NCBI RefSeq assembly: GCF_028069655.1
Contig: NZ_JAMCOS010000001.1
Coordinates: 4,122,001-4,186,000 of the forward strand
From: Acidovorax sp. NCPPB 4044
Lineage (GTDB): Bacteria; Pseudomonadota; Gammaproteobacteria; Burkholderiales; Burkholderiaceae_C
DNA length: 64,000 bases
Reading direction: 5' to 3'
Every line of letters begins with the position of its first letter. Within the stretch, counting starts at the first letter, position 1. Of the stretch, positions 26,570-35,728 are shown one piece after another. The notes beneath the pieces are model-generated. The model did not search any database. It was not told the DNA's origin and worked only from the letters and a program-made list of their open reading frames with translations. A program made the position numbers and the translations under genes.

Positions 26570-27258
26570 TGGACTTCTCGTTTCTGCGCAACGACCTGGG
26601 CTACCTGCTCTGGGGCACGTTTCCCGAGGGGCCGCCCGGCGGCGCGCTGCTCACGCTGCTGCTCAGCGCCGGTTCGGGCATCGCCTCGGCAGCGCTCGGC
26701 CTGGGCCTGGGCATCCTGCTGGTGCTATTGCGCGGCCCGGCGCTTCACCTGCTGGTGGCGGTGCTGGGTTTCCTGCGTGCCATTCCGGTGCTGATGCTGA
26801 TCTTCTGGACCTACTTCCTGCTGCCGTTGTGGCTGGGCATCGACGTGCCGGGCGTGTTGTCGGTGATGGCCGCACTGGCGCTGGTGAGCGGCGCCTACCT
26901 GGCCCATGGCGTGGCTGCAGGCATCCGCGGCGTGGGTGCCGGGCAATGGACGGCGGGGCTGGCGATGGGCTTCACCCGCTGGGGGGCACTGCGCTACGTG
27001 GTGCTGCCGCAGGCGCTGCGCATGATGCTGCCGTCCTTCATCAACCAATGGGTCACGCTCATCAAGGACAGCTCGCTCGCCTATATCGTCGGGGTGAACG
27101 AGCTCTCGTTCCTTGCCACGCAGGTCAATGCACGGGTGATGATCGCCCCGGCGGAGATCTTCTGCTTCGTTGCCCTGCTCTACTGGCTGTTGTGCAGCGC
27201 ACTCGACCTGGGCGCGCGTGCCGCCGCCGCACGCGGCGCCGCGCCAGCCATGGGTTGA
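26566..27258 (+). CDS. ABC amino-acid transporter permease 2
   Basis: 230 residues, five or so membrane helices. Signatures match GltK/HisQ-type permeases: GFLRAIPVLMLIFWTYFLLP and the coupling loop GQWTAGLAMGFTRWGALRYVVLPQALRMMLPSF. It starts MMDFSF; either Met could be used. It ends 31 bases before the convergent narL gene. The ATP-hydrolysing partner must be encoded elsewhere. Confidence 0.93.
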   Translation: MMDFSFLRNDLGYLLWGTFPEGPPGGALLTLLLSAGSGIASAALGLGLGILLVLLRGPALHLLVAVLGFLRAIPVLMLIFWTYFLLPLWLGIDVPGVLSVMAALALVSGAYLAHGVAAGIRGVGAGQWTAGLAMGFTRWGALRYVVLPQALRMMLPSFINQWVTLIKDSSLAYIVGVNELSFLATQVNARVMIAPAEIFCFVALLYWLLCSALDLGARAAAARGAAPAMG

Positions 27259-27289
27259 CCGCCGGCCCGGCCGCTTTGCCCGGCAGGGC

Positions 27290-28054
27290 TCACGCCACGC
27301 GCTGCCGGTCCGACGCGTACACGGCCGCCTGTACGCGCGAACTCAGGCCCAGCTTGCGCAGGATGTGCTGCACATGGATCTTCACCGTCGTCTCGGCAAT
27401 GTCGAGCGCGCGCGCGATCTCCTTGTTGCTTGCGCCGCGTGCGATCTCCCGCAGCACGTCTTCCTCGCGCGGAGAAAGCGGGCTCGCAGGCTCGGCAGCG
27501 CCGGGCGGCTGGGCGGTGTCCGGCGGCGCACCTGCCGCCTCCGCCGCTGCATCGGACGGCGGACCGCCCTGGGCCTGGAAGGCCGCCACGAGCTTGCCCA
27601 TCAGCTCGGCGCTCACCACGGGCTCGCCGCGGGCGGCCCGGGCGATCGCATCGGCCAGCAGATCGCCCTCGATGGTCTTGAGAAGGTAGCCCTGCGCACC
27701 CTGCCGCAGGGCCTGCGCGAGGTCTTCTCCATCCTCGCTCACCGTGAGCATGAGCACGCGCGCCTGCGGCATGGCCTCGCGCAGCCCGCGGATGGCGTCT
27801 ATGCCGCGCACACCCGGCAGGTGGTGGTCCAGCAGAACGACCTGGGGTGCGAGCGGCGGCGCCATCCGCAGCGCCTCACCCGCGTCGCCGGCCTCGCCCA
27901 CCACGCGCAGGGCCGGATACTGGGCCAGCAACGCGATCAGGCCGCGCCGAAAGAGCGTGTGGTCGTCCACCACGAAAACACGCAGCGGCTCGGCCGCGGC
28001 TCGGCGCGGCCCGTCGGGCGGCGGCGGAAGAACAGGCATGTCGGGAAGCGGCAT
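27290..28054 (-). CDS. narL: Nitrate/nitrite response regulator
   Basis: 254 residues. The receiver domain has VDDHTLFRRG and the phosphoacceptor Asp in VVLLDHHLPGVRGID, with Lys in YLLKTIEGD. A long Ala/Pro-rich linker of about 45 residues leads to a LuxR-type helix-turn-helix: LSPREEDVLREIARGASNKEIARALDIAETTVKIHVQ. The N-terminus has a short Pro-rich leader; ATG 28039 is an alternative start. It follows narX by 10 bases. NarL activates nar genes in response to nitrate in other bacteria; the nar genes lie just across the ABC importer. Confidence 0.93.
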   Translation of the reverse strand: MPLPDMPVLPPPPDGPRRAAAEPLRVFVVDDHTLFRRGLIALLAQYPALRVVGEAGDAGEALRMAPPLAPQVVLLDHHLPGVRGIDAIRGLREAMPQARVLMLTVSEDGEDLAQALRQGAQGYLLKTIEGDLLADAIARAARGEPVVSAELMGKLVAAFQAQGGPPSDAAAEAAGAPPDTAQPPGAAEPASPLSPREEDVLREIARGASNKEIARALDIAETTVKIHVQHILRKLGLSSRVQAAVYASDRQRVA

Positions 28055-28064
28055 GGCGGCCGGA

Positions 28065-29984
28065 TCAGGAAGCGAGCGGCGCGAACGCCGGGGCCGGGCG
28101 CATCGCACGCACGGCCGGCGTCGGCTCGGCATCGGCGGAGCTGGCGGAGGGGATGGGCAGTTCGATGCGGATCTGCGTGCCGCGGCCGGCGGTGGCATCG
28201 ATACGCACCTGCGCGCCCACGCGGTCGGCCCGCTCGCGCATGATGCCCAGCCCCACGTGCAGCGAGTCGGGCGGCACGGTGGCCGGATCGAACCCGCAGC
28301 CGTCGTCCTCCACCTCGAAGCACCAGTGCGGATGGCGCTGCACGCGCACGTCGACGCGGCGCGCGCCCGAGTGCTTGCGCACGTTCGAGAGCGCCTCCTG
28401 CACCATGTGCAGCACCTGGATCTGCACGTCCGGGGCCAGCGGCAGCCCGTGCCCTGCCAGGGAGAGCGTGTGCGCAATGCCGGTCTGGTGGCCGAACTTG
28501 GAGAGCGTGGCGCGCAGCGCGGCCTCGATGTCCTCCTCGCTGGTGCGCGTGCGGAAATGCACCAGCAGTTCGCGCACGTCGGCGTAGCAGCCGCGCACGC
28601 CCACATCGAGTTCTCCCATGCTGCGGTCGCGGGCGCCGGCATCGCCGCGGCCGATCGCGTCCCGCAGCAGCTGCGTCTGGATCTTGAGAAAAGCCAGCGA
28701 CTGCGCGATCGAGTCGTGCAGCTCGCGCGCAATGAACGACCGCTCCTGCGCCACGGCGGCCTCGCGTTCGAGCGCGGTGGCGCGCAGCCCTTCCATCGCC
28801 GTGGCCAGATGGCTCGCCATGGCCTCCAGCATTTCGCGCATGCCGGGCTCCACCTCCGTGGCCGCCCGGAAGAAGAGGTTGACCTCCCCCAGCACGCGCT
28901 GCTGGGTGCGCACGGGCACCAGCACCAGCGTCTGGTAGCCCGCGTCGCCGCAGTGCGGCATGCCGGGCCGTGCGCTCGGCAGGATGGGGATCACGCGCAG
29001 CCGTGCGGAGGACTCGGGCTGCCCGCAGTGGCACGCTCCGGTGGGCAGGCAATGCTCGCCCTGCGCCATCGTCTCGGGCAGGCCATGGCCCGCCAGCAGC
29101 ATGTAGCGCTCGTTGGCTTCGTCGGACCAGCGCACGGCGGCAGCATCCGCGTGCGCGATCTCCCGCACGCGCTCCACGAATCCCCGGGCCAGTGCGTCGA
29201 GGCTGCCGGCCTCGGAGACCTGCGCGCTCACGGCGTACAGCGCCGCAAGGCGCGCGTTGCGCTCCTCCAGCCGGCAGGTCTTCTCCGCCACCTTGCGCTC
29301 CAGGTCCTGGTGCGAGGATTGCAGCGCATGCGCCATCAAATTGAAGCCGGCGGCCACCTGACCGAATTCGTCCTGCGACTCCAAGGGCAGGCGCGTGCGG
29401 AGGTTGCCCTGGCCCATGCGCGCGAGTGCCTGCTGCAGGCGGGCCAGCGGCGCGAGCACCAGCCAGTGGCTCACGGCCATGAAGGCCACGGCCGCGGCAA
29501 TGGCCACGGCCATCATCGCGAGCTGGAAGAGGTGCAGCGCCGCGGTCCACCGCGCCATCTGCTGCTCGATCGCGTCCACGAAACCATCCACCTGCTGCAC
29601 GAAGGCATCGGCCTGCGGCACCGTGGGCGAACCCTGGCCATCGCGCAGGGCATGCCACGCTCCACGGATGCCGTCGAAGCGTGCCAGCGTGTCGGTGTTC
29701 CAGGGCACGAACAGGGGCCGCGCGGGGTCGCCCTGGCGCAGCAGGGCCAGGCTGGCATCGAACCGTTCCGACAGCGGCGCCACGGCCTGCGGCGACTCCA
29801 GTTGCCCTGCGAGCGCCATGCGCATCATGGTCATGCGCAGGCGGCCCGCTTCATTGACGGCCGCGGCGCCGCCTTCGAGCCGCCAGGTGATCCAGAGCGT
29901 CAACGCTATGGACAACAGGGCCACGGCCAGGAAGCCGCCGCCGATGGCCAGCAGTCGGGTGGTCAGCGTGAAGGGTCTGCGCAT
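28065..29984 (-). CDS. narX: Nitrate/nitrite sensor histidine kinase
   Basis: 639 residues. Two membrane helices (about 9-31 and 150-172) flank a periplasmic sensor region that contains the P-box-like segment VNEAGRLRMTMMRMA, the nitrate-binding motif of NarX/NarQ. A HAMP linker follows (VLAPLARLQQALARMGQGNL). The central module has a cysteine cluster CLPTGACHCGQPE. The kinase core is of the HisKA_3 class, with RELHDSIAQSLAFLKIQTQ (phosphoacceptor His), EDDGCGFDP and GLGIMRERA. It is co-transcribed with narL. An FNR-type site lies 35 bases upstream. Confidence 0.95.
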   Translation of the reverse strand: MRRPFTLTTRLLAIGGGFLAVALLSIALTLWITWRLEGGAAAVNEAGRLRMTMMRMALAGQLESPQAVAPLSERFDASLALLRQGDPARPLFVPWNTDTLARFDGIRGAWHALRDGQGSPTVPQADAFVQQVDGFVDAIEQQMARWTAALHLFQLAMMAVAIAAAVAFMAVSHWLVLAPLARLQQALARMGQGNLRTRLPLESQDEFGQVAAGFNLMAHALQSSHQDLERKVAEKTCRLEERNARLAALYAVSAQVSEAGSLDALARGFVERVREIAHADAAAVRWSDEANERYMLLAGHGLPETMAQGEHCLPTGACHCGQPESSARLRVIPILPSARPGMPHCGDAGYQTLVLVPVRTQQRVLGEVNLFFRAATEVEPGMREMLEAMASHLATAMEGLRATALEREAAVAQERSFIARELHDSIAQSLAFLKIQTQLLRDAIGRGDAGARDRSMGELDVGVRGCYADVRELLVHFRTRTSEEDIEAALRATLSKFGHQTGIAHTLSLAGHGLPLAPDVQIQVLHMVQEALSNVRKHSGARRVDVRVQRHPHWCFEVEDDGCGFDPATVPPDSLHVGLGIMRERADRVGAQVRIDATAGRGTQIRIELPIPSASSADAEPTPAVRAMRPAPAFAPLAS

Positions 29985-30018
29985 GGCCGCAGTGTAGGAA
30001 TGGCCAGGCATCCCGGGC

Positions 30019-30032
30019 TTGATGCATGTCAA
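30019..30032 (-). promoter_or_regulatory. FNR/ANR-type site upstream of narXL
   Basis: TTGATGCATGTCAA: TTGAT and GTCAA separated by four bases, nine of ten consensus positions. The GTCAA right half is frequent in ANR/DNR boxes. It lies 35 bases before the narX ATG in a 169-base divergent gap shared with the ChaN-like gene, so either gene or both could respond to oxygen limitation. Confidence 0.55.
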
Positions 30033-30153
30033 GCCGCGCGGCATGCAGCGGATAACCCGGTGCCGATCCCTGGTTTGCACCCTGCAGGCTCCGGCGCGCC
30101 CGTAGCATCACACGCCCCGAGCCACGCTTTCCCATGACCGACCGGCCTGCTGC

Positions 30154-30990
30154 ATGACCGCCCCTCCCATCCCGACGCCGACCACCGCACGCGCCGCCGT
30201 GCTCGCACTGGCCCTGCTGGCTGCCGCCTGCAGCCACTCCCCGCCAAGGCCTGCGGACATCGCGCCGTGGGACGGCGTGCCGCCCGCCGAGGTGCTGCTG
30301 TTGGGAGAACAGCACGATGCACCCGACCACCAGCGCCTGCAGCGCGAGGCCGTCGCCGCGCTGGCCAGCCGTGGCCGCCTTGCGGCCCTGGTGATGGAGA
30401 TGGCCGAGGCCGGGCGCAGCACGTCCCGCTTGCCGCGCGACGCGTCCGAAACCGATGTGCGCGAAGCCCTCGCCTGGAACGATGCGGCATGGCCCTGGGC
30501 AAACTATGGCCCGGTGGCCATGGAGGCCGTGCGCGCGGGCGTGCCCGTGCTGGGCGGTAACCTGCCCCGGGCGCAGATGCGGGAGACCATGCGCGACACC
30601 GCCTGGGATGCGCGCGTACCGCCGGCAGTGCTGCGCCAGCAGATCGCCGCCATGGAAGAAGGCCACTGCGGCCTGTTGCCGGCATCGCAATGGCCCGGCA
30701 TGGCGCGCATCCAGATCGCACGCGATGCCCGCCTGGCGCAGGCGGCGGCGGGTGCGCGCCGCCCAGGTCAGACCGTGCTGCTCGTGGCCGGGGCCGGCCA
30801 CGTGCGGCGCGATCTCGGCATCCCGCTGCATTGGGACGACGGCTTGCGCGCGAAGGTCGTCATCGCGCAGGCGCGCCAGGAAGGACAACCCCTGCCGGCT
30901 GCTGCTGCGGACCGCATCGTGCAGACGCCTGCCGTACCGCCGAAGGACCACTGCGCAGACCTGAGGCAACGCTCCAGCCACGCCCGATGA
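30154..30990 (+). CDS. ChaN-family (DUF399) lipoprotein
   Basis: 278 residues. The signal peptide ends in a lipobox, ALLAAAC, with Cys about 26, so the protein is lipidated. ChaN-type features are VLLLGEQHDAPDHQ, LAALVMEMAEAGR, EALAWNDAAWPWANYGPVAMEAVRAG and the closing GAGHVRRDLGIPLHW. Known relatives bind haem or iron at a dimer interface, and some are haem-uptake lipoproteins. Here no haem gene is adjacent, so the ligand is inferred. It is divergent from narX. Confidence 0.85.
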   Translation: MTAPPIPTPTTARAAVLALALLAAACSHSPPRPADIAPWDGVPPAEVLLLGEQHDAPDHQRLQREAVAALASRGRLAALVMEMAEAGRSTSRLPRDASETDVREALAWNDAAWPWANYGPVAMEAVRAGVPVLGGNLPRAQMRETMRDTAWDARVPPAVLRQQIAAMEEGHCGLLPASQWPGMARIQIARDARLAQAAAGARRPGQTVLLVAGAGHVRRDLGIPLHWDDGLRAKVVIAQARQEGQPLPAAAADRIVQTPAVPPKDHCADLRQRSSHAR

Positions 30991-31052
30991 GGGATGCGGT
31001 GGCGGCCTGGGAAGGTATCCGCGCCGCAGAGCCCGATGGCAGACCTGCCGCG

Positions 31053-33017
31053 CTACCGCGCGCCAGAAGGCCCGCCGCCCGCCTGGCGTGCCAGCAGCGC
31101 GGCGAAGTCCGCCGCCGGAACGGGCCGGCAGCACAGATAGCCCTGGAAGCGGTCGCAGCCCCGCGCGCGAAGGAACCCCAGCTGCTCCGGCGTTTCGACG
31201 CCTTCGGCCAGCACGGCCAGGCCCAGGCTGTGCCCCATGGCGATGATGGCGGCGCAAATGGCCATGTCGTCCACGCTCTGGGGCAGATCGCGGATGAAGC
31301 CCTTGTCGATCTTGAGCACGTCGATCGGAAAGCGCTTGAGGTGTGCCAGCGACGAGTAGCCCGTTCCGAAATCGTCGATGGCCAGCCGCAGGCCCAGGCC
31401 CCGCAGCCGCAGCAGCACCTGGCGGGCCTCCTCCGGCCGTTCGGCAAGCGCGCCCTCGGTGATCTCGACTTCCAGCAGCGTCGATGGGAAACCCGAGTCT
31501 GCGAGCGCGAGTGCTGCGCAGCCCGCCAGGTCGGTGAGGTGGAAATGGCGTGGCGAGATGTTCACGGCCATCGTCACCTCGGGCAGGCCGACTTCGCGCC
31601 AGCGCTGGGCTTGCCGGCAGGCTTCGTGCATCACCCATTCGCCCAGCGGGGCGATCACGCCCGTGCGCTCGGCCACCGGAATGAAGCGGTCGGGTGCGAT
31701 GAAGCCTTCCACGGGATCGTTCCAGCGCACGAGCGCCTCTGCGCCGACGATGCGCCCGGAAGCGATGTCGACCTGCGGCTGGTAGTGCAGTTGCAACTGG
31801 CCTTGCGCCAGCGCGGTGCGCAGCCGCGCTTCGAGCGCCAGCCGTTCGCGCGCGGCCTGCGTGAGGCTTTCGTCGAAGAAATGCCATGCGCCGTGCCCGT
31901 GCTCGCGCGCGCCGTAGACGGCAGCGTGCGCGCCCTGCAGCAACGCATCCGCACTGTCGCCATGGTCGGGGAACAAACAGATGCCCACGCTGGCCGAGGC
32001 CACCACCTCGAAACCGTCCGGCGACCGCCAGGGCTCGGCCAGCGCGGCCAGCAGGCCGCGGGCGATGGCCACAGCCCCCGAAGCACCCTCCACCCGGCGG
32101 GCGATCACGCCGATCTCGTCGCCCGCCAGGCGCCCGGCCAGATCCCCCGGGCGCAGCGCGCCCTGCACGCGCGCGGCGATGTGGCGCAGCACCTCGTCGC
32201 CCACTGCGTGGCCGTAGCTGTCGTTCACATCCTTGAAGCGGTCGAGGTTGACCAGCAGCACCGCCAGCGGCTCGCCCTGGGCCCGCGCGTCGGTCATGGC
32301 CTCATCGAGCTGCTGTGCGAAGAAGGTGCGGTTGGGCAGCCCCGTGAGCGGGTCGGTGTGCGCCATCACCTCCAGCCGACGGCGCTGCTCGTGCTCCTGG
32401 GAGATGTCGGTGAAAAGGCACACGTAGTGCGTGACATCGCCCTGCGCGCTGCGCACGCTGGAGAGCGACATGCGCTCGGGAAACACCTCGCCGTTCTTGC
32501 GGCGGTTCCAGATCTCGCCCTGCCAGTGGCCCGTACGGCCCAGCTCGCGCCACATGGCTTCGTAGAAAGCCCGGCCGTGCCGGCCGGACTTGAAAAGCCG
32601 TGGCGTGCGGCCCAGCATTTCCGATTCGGAGTAGCCCATCAGCCGCGTGAACGCCGCGTTCACCGACAGGATGCGGCTTTGGGCATCGGTCACCACCATG
32701 CCTTCGGCCGCGTTGTCCACCACGGTGGCGGCCAGGCGCTGGCGCTCGTCGGCCTGCCGGGCACCCCGCGCCAGCACGGCGATCTCCCGGCCGCGCGCGC
32801 GCCAGCGGCGCAGGGCCCACACGCCGCAGGCCGCGGGCGCCAGCACGAAGGCCGCTTCCAGCACGATGCGCCAGAAGCTGCCGGGCCGCAGCATCGCCTG
32901 TGCGCCCGCCACCCATGCGAGACCGGCCGCGGCATAGATGAGCAGCGCAGCGGGCAGGCGCCAGCCAGCCGATTCCCCGGGGCCACTGCGGGGACCGGCC
33001 CCCTCCTCCTCGTCCAT
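31053..33017 (-). CDS. PAS-GGDEF-EAL signalling protein, membrane-anchored
   Basis: 654 residues from ATG 33017. Two hydrophobic helices lie at the N-terminus, then a PAS domain (TVVDNAAEGMVVTDAQSR), a GGDEF domain and an EAL domain. The GGDEF signature is degenerate, LAGDEIGV in place of GGDEF, so cyclase activity is doubtful. The EAL domain keeps its catalytic set: EALVRW, the NISP Asn, EITEGAL, DDFGTGYSS, KIDKGF and AEGVET. Expected role: cyclic di-GMP hydrolysis with a regulatory GGDEF. It is divergent from purU with 52 bases between. Confidence 0.93.
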   Translation of the reverse strand: MDEEEGAGPRSGPGESAGWRLPAALLIYAAAGLAWVAGAQAMLRPGSFWRIVLEAAFVLAPAACGVWALRRWRARGREIAVLARGARQADERQRLAATVVDNAAEGMVVTDAQSRILSVNAAFTRLMGYSESEMLGRTPRLFKSGRHGRAFYEAMWRELGRTGHWQGEIWNRRKNGEVFPERMSLSSVRSAQGDVTHYVCLFTDISQEHEQRRRLEVMAHTDPLTGLPNRTFFAQQLDEAMTDARAQGEPLAVLLVNLDRFKDVNDSYGHAVGDEVLRHIAARVQGALRPGDLAGRLAGDEIGVIARRVEGASGAVAIARGLLAALAEPWRSPDGFEVVASASVGICLFPDHGDSADALLQGAHAAVYGAREHGHGAWHFFDESLTQAARERLALEARLRTALAQGQLQLHYQPQVDIASGRIVGAEALVRWNDPVEGFIAPDRFIPVAERTGVIAPLGEWVMHEACRQAQRWREVGLPEVTMAVNISPRHFHLTDLAGCAALALADSGFPSTLLEVEITEGALAERPEEARQVLLRLRGLGLRLAIDDFGTGYSSLAHLKRFPIDVLKIDKGFIRDLPQSVDDMAICAAIIAMGHSLGLAVLAEGVETPEQLGFLRARGCDRFQGYLCCRPVPAADFAALLARQAGGGPSGAR

Positions 33018-33069
33018 CGAATTCCTTGCTCCGCGTTGCTGCGGGCCGTGCTGCGACAATCGCCCCGCT

Positions 33070-33918
33070 ATGACCCAAGCCTATATTCTCACCCTGTCCT
33101 GCCCCGACAAGCTCGGGCTGGTGCATGCGGTTTCCGGTTTCCTGCTGGAGCACGGCGGCAACATCGAAGAGGCCGCCCAGTACAACGACCACGCCACGGG
33201 CCTGTTCTTCATGCGGGTGCGCTTCGCCTGCGACGCCCATGACCAGGCCGGCCTGCGCTCGCGGCTCACGGCCTTCGCGGAACCGCACCGCATGCACTGG
33301 AGCCTGCATGCCGCGAGCGAGCCCATGAAGACCGTCATCATGGTCAGCCGTGAAGGCCACTGCCTGAACGACCTGCTGTTCCGCTGGAAGTCGGGCCTGC
33401 TGCCGGTGCACATCTGCGCCATCGTCAGCAACCACCGCGATTTCTACCAATTGGCCGCCAGCTACAACGTGCCCTTCCACCACATCCCGGTCACGAAGGA
33501 CAACAAGCCCCAGGCCGAGGCGCGCCAGTACGAGATCATCGAGCAGGAAGGTGCCGAGCTGGTGGTGCTCGCCCGCTACATGCAGGTGCTCTCCGACGAC
33601 CTGTGCCGCAAGCTCGAAGGCCGCGCCATCAACATCCACCACAGCTTCCTGCCCAGCTTCAAGGGCGCCAAGCCCTACTACCAGGCGCACGACCGCGGCG
33701 TGAAGCTGATCGGCGCCACGGCCCACTACGTGACGGCCGACCTGGACGAAGGCCCGATCATCGAGCAGGACGTGGCCCGCGCCGACCACACCGACACGGT
33801 GGAAGACCTCACCGCCCGCGGGCGCGACACCGAAAGCCAGGTGCTCGCTCGCGCCGTCAAGTGGCACACCGAGCACCGCGTGCTGCTGAACGGCCACAAG
33901 ACGGTGATCTTCAAGTAG
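33070..33918 (+). CDS. purU: Formyltetrahydrofolate deformylase
   Basis: 282 residues, the usual length. It hydrolyses 10-formyltetrahydrofolate to formate and tetrahydrofolate, feeding formate to PurT and balancing one-carbon pools. The N-terminal ACT domain begins YILTLSCPDKLGLVHAVSGFL. The hydrolase domain carries the formyltransferase-fold motifs INIHHSFLPSFKGAKPYYQA (catalytic His) and GATAHYVTADLDEGPIIEQ (catalytic Asp). All expected residues are intact. Confidence 0.97.
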   Translation: MTQAYILTLSCPDKLGLVHAVSGFLLEHGGNIEEAAQYNDHATGLFFMRVRFACDAHDQAGLRSRLTAFAEPHRMHWSLHAASEPMKTVIMVSREGHCLNDLLFRWKSGLLPVHICAIVSNHRDFYQLAASYNVPFHHIPVTKDNKPQAEARQYEIIEQEGAELVVLARYMQVLSDDLCRKLEGRAINIHHSFLPSFKGAKPYYQAHDRGVKLIGATAHYVTADLDEGPIIEQDVARADHTDTVEDLTARGRDTESQVLARAVKWHTEHRVLLNGHKTVIFK

Positions 33919-34228
33919 ATGAACCACCCTCCCGAGGCGCCGCGCGCCTCCGTGCCGCCGCCAAAGGCGGCCGCTCTTCGAGCACGTCCCCGCCTGCGCA
34001 GGCAGGTTGGGAGCCGCGGCACCCCGCCCCCGCTCTCGCGGTGCTCCGCACCGCGGGCAGGGGGCGGCCGCCGGTGCGGCGGGGCGGCCCTTGCACGGCG
34101 GCCCTGGAGGGGGCCGCGCCAGCCGCATGCGCAGCGTGCAGCGCTTCGCGCAGGTTCAGCAAGCCCTTCTGCGGAGCTGCATCGTTGGTCTGCGCAGCAG
34201 GCAGAGCACAACGCGGGGAGTCCATGAG
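33919..34228. repeat. GC-rich intergenic repeat-like region
   Basis: 310 bases between purU and a LysR gene with no supported reading frame. It consists of very GC-rich nested inverted repeats, for example GAGGCGCCGCGCGCCTC at about 33934-33950 and CCTGCGCAGGCAGG near 33993. This texture matches the mosaic repeat elements that are frequent between genes in Acidovorax and relatives. The family assignment is from memory and was not searched. Confidence 0.45.
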
Positions 34229-35137
34229 ATGGCGTCTGCAAGCACTCCCTCGCCATCCTCCAGAAATGCCGCCCAGCGCATCCCGCCCATCCAGTGCCTG
34301 CTGACCTTCGAGGCCCTGGCGCGCCTGCGCAGCGTGACGCAGACGGCCGACGAGCTGTGCGTGACGCCCAGCGCCGTCAGCCACCGCGTGCGGCAACTCG
34401 AGCAGATCCTAGGCGTGCGCCTTTTCGGGCGGGCCGACTTCTCGCTCACCACCGAGGGCAGCGCCTACCTCGCCCATGTGCGCGAGGGCCTGGGTGCGCT
34501 GCAGCGCTTTCCGGGCGCAGCGGCCGCGCCGGGCAAGCGCCGGCTCAAGCTGGCCGTCACGCCCACCTTCGCACGGGCCATCCTGATCCCGCGCCTGCGG
34601 CAGTTCACCGAGGTCTATCCCGAGATCGACCTTGCCCTGCAGGTCTCCATCCCGCTGCTCGACGTGGTGGCGGAGGATGCCGACCTGGTGGTGCGCTTCG
34701 GGCCCGGACACTACGCCGACATGGAGCATGTCGAACTGGCGCGCGATGTCGTCACGCCGCTGGCCTCGCCCGCCTTCCTGCGCGAACACGGCCCCTTCGA
34801 GCGGCCCGCCGACCTCGAGGGCACCCCTTTGCTGCGCAGCCCGCTGGAGCCCTGGCGCAGCTGGTTCTCGGCTGCGGCGCTCGACTGGCAGGAGCCCTCG
34901 GAGGGTTCGCAATTCAACGACATCGGCCTCATGTGCGACGCCGCATCCGCCGGCATGGGCGTGGCGCTGGTGCGCCTGAAGCTCGGCGCCCCGTGGCTGG
35001 AGAACGGCACCCTGGTGCGCCTGTTCCCGCTCGACGCGCCCAGCCCCCACGCGCACTACCTCTGCTGGCGCACCGGCACCATGGACCGCTGGGAATGCGC
35101 GGCGTTTGCCGAGTGGCTGCGCCGGGCCATGGGTTGA
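34229..35137 (+). CDS. LysR-family regulator, GcvA-like
   Basis: 302 residues. The DNA-binding region reads PIQCLLTFEALARLRSVTQTADELCVTPSAVSHRVRQLEQILGVRLF, which is the GcvA-group pattern. The effector domain starts LKLAVTPTFARAILIPRLRQF and contains the VVRFGPGHYADMEH segment typical of this group. The ATG at 34229 follows a GGGGAG ribosome-binding site. Its target is unknown. GcvA-type regulators control glycine cleavage or beta-lactamase genes, and neither is adjacent. Confidence 0.9.
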   Translation: MASASTPSPSSRNAAQRIPPIQCLLTFEALARLRSVTQTADELCVTPSAVSHRVRQLEQILGVRLFGRADFSLTTEGSAYLAHVREGLGALQRFPGAAAAPGKRRLKLAVTPTFARAILIPRLRQFTEVYPEIDLALQVSIPLLDVVAEDADLVVRFGPGHYADMEHVELARDVVTPLASPAFLREHGPFERPADLEGTPLLRSPLEPWRSWFSAAALDWQEPSEGSQFNDIGLMCDAASAGMGVALVRLKLGAPWLENGTLVRLFPLDAPSPHAHYLCWRTGTMDRWECAAFAEWLRRAMG

Positions 35138-35305
35138 GCGACCACCTTGCTCGACAAACGGATGCATCGTTGAATACCGCAACGGGCCCGTTCTACGGCG
35201 GGGTTCAGCATGCTCAAGCACCATCGGGCCAACACGAGCCGGCCCGAGGCCTGAAGCACAGGGCATGAACCAGGCGTTGCAATGCGGGCGAATGCCCCAC
35301 AGAGG

Positions 35306-35728
35306 TCACTTGAGAGGATTCTCGGGCTCTGTGCCTGCCAGCGCTTTGTCTCTCCGACAGGTTTCGAGGGGCAACGAGCGCGCCGAAAAGATTTGCGTCA
35401 CTTCTTGGGTGCCGGCACGCGCACTGAACTTGAGACAAGCACAACCGTAGCCTGCGCTGCCGGTCCCCGTCGCCACCCATCGTGCTTTGGGAAACGCAGG
35501 CCAGGGGCCCTTGGCCTGGTGCCCTCCTTGCATGCCGATGGTCCATTCCCCGTCTTTGTCCACAAGTGTGACGTTGCTTGGTGAGGGATTATCGAACCAA
35601 CCACAACGCGTTGCCGTATCCGATGAAGCCGTGGCGGCCGCGACATTGCAAGCGCTTGCCCATATCAACGCACAGAAAAAGTAGATTCCTTTCGAATCAA
35701 CCACGTTCTTCAGCACAATTTTCTTCAT
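35306..35728 (-). CDS. DUF4087 secreted protein, candidate immunity protein
   Basis: 140 residues. An N-terminal export signal is likely: basic start MKKIVLKN, then hydrophobic GIYFFCALIWASACNVAAA. The mature part shows the DUF4087 pattern: TRCGWFDNPSPSNVTLVDKDGEWTI, MQGGHQAKGPWPAFP and YGCACLKF. Four Cys residues suit a disulfide-bonded periplasmic protein. Its ATG overlaps the stop of the GH19-like gene (ATGA). A peptidoglycan-directed effector next to a periplasmic partner is the usual effector-immunity layout of type VI secretion, so immunity function is inferred. Family function is unknown. Confidence 0.75.
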   Translation of the reverse strand: MKKIVLKNVVDSKGIYFFCALIWASACNVAAATASSDTATRCGWFDNPSPSNVTLVDKDGEWTIGMQGGHQAKGPWPAFPKARWVATGTGSAGYGCACLKFSARAGTQEVTQIFSARSLPLETCRRDKALAGTEPENPLK

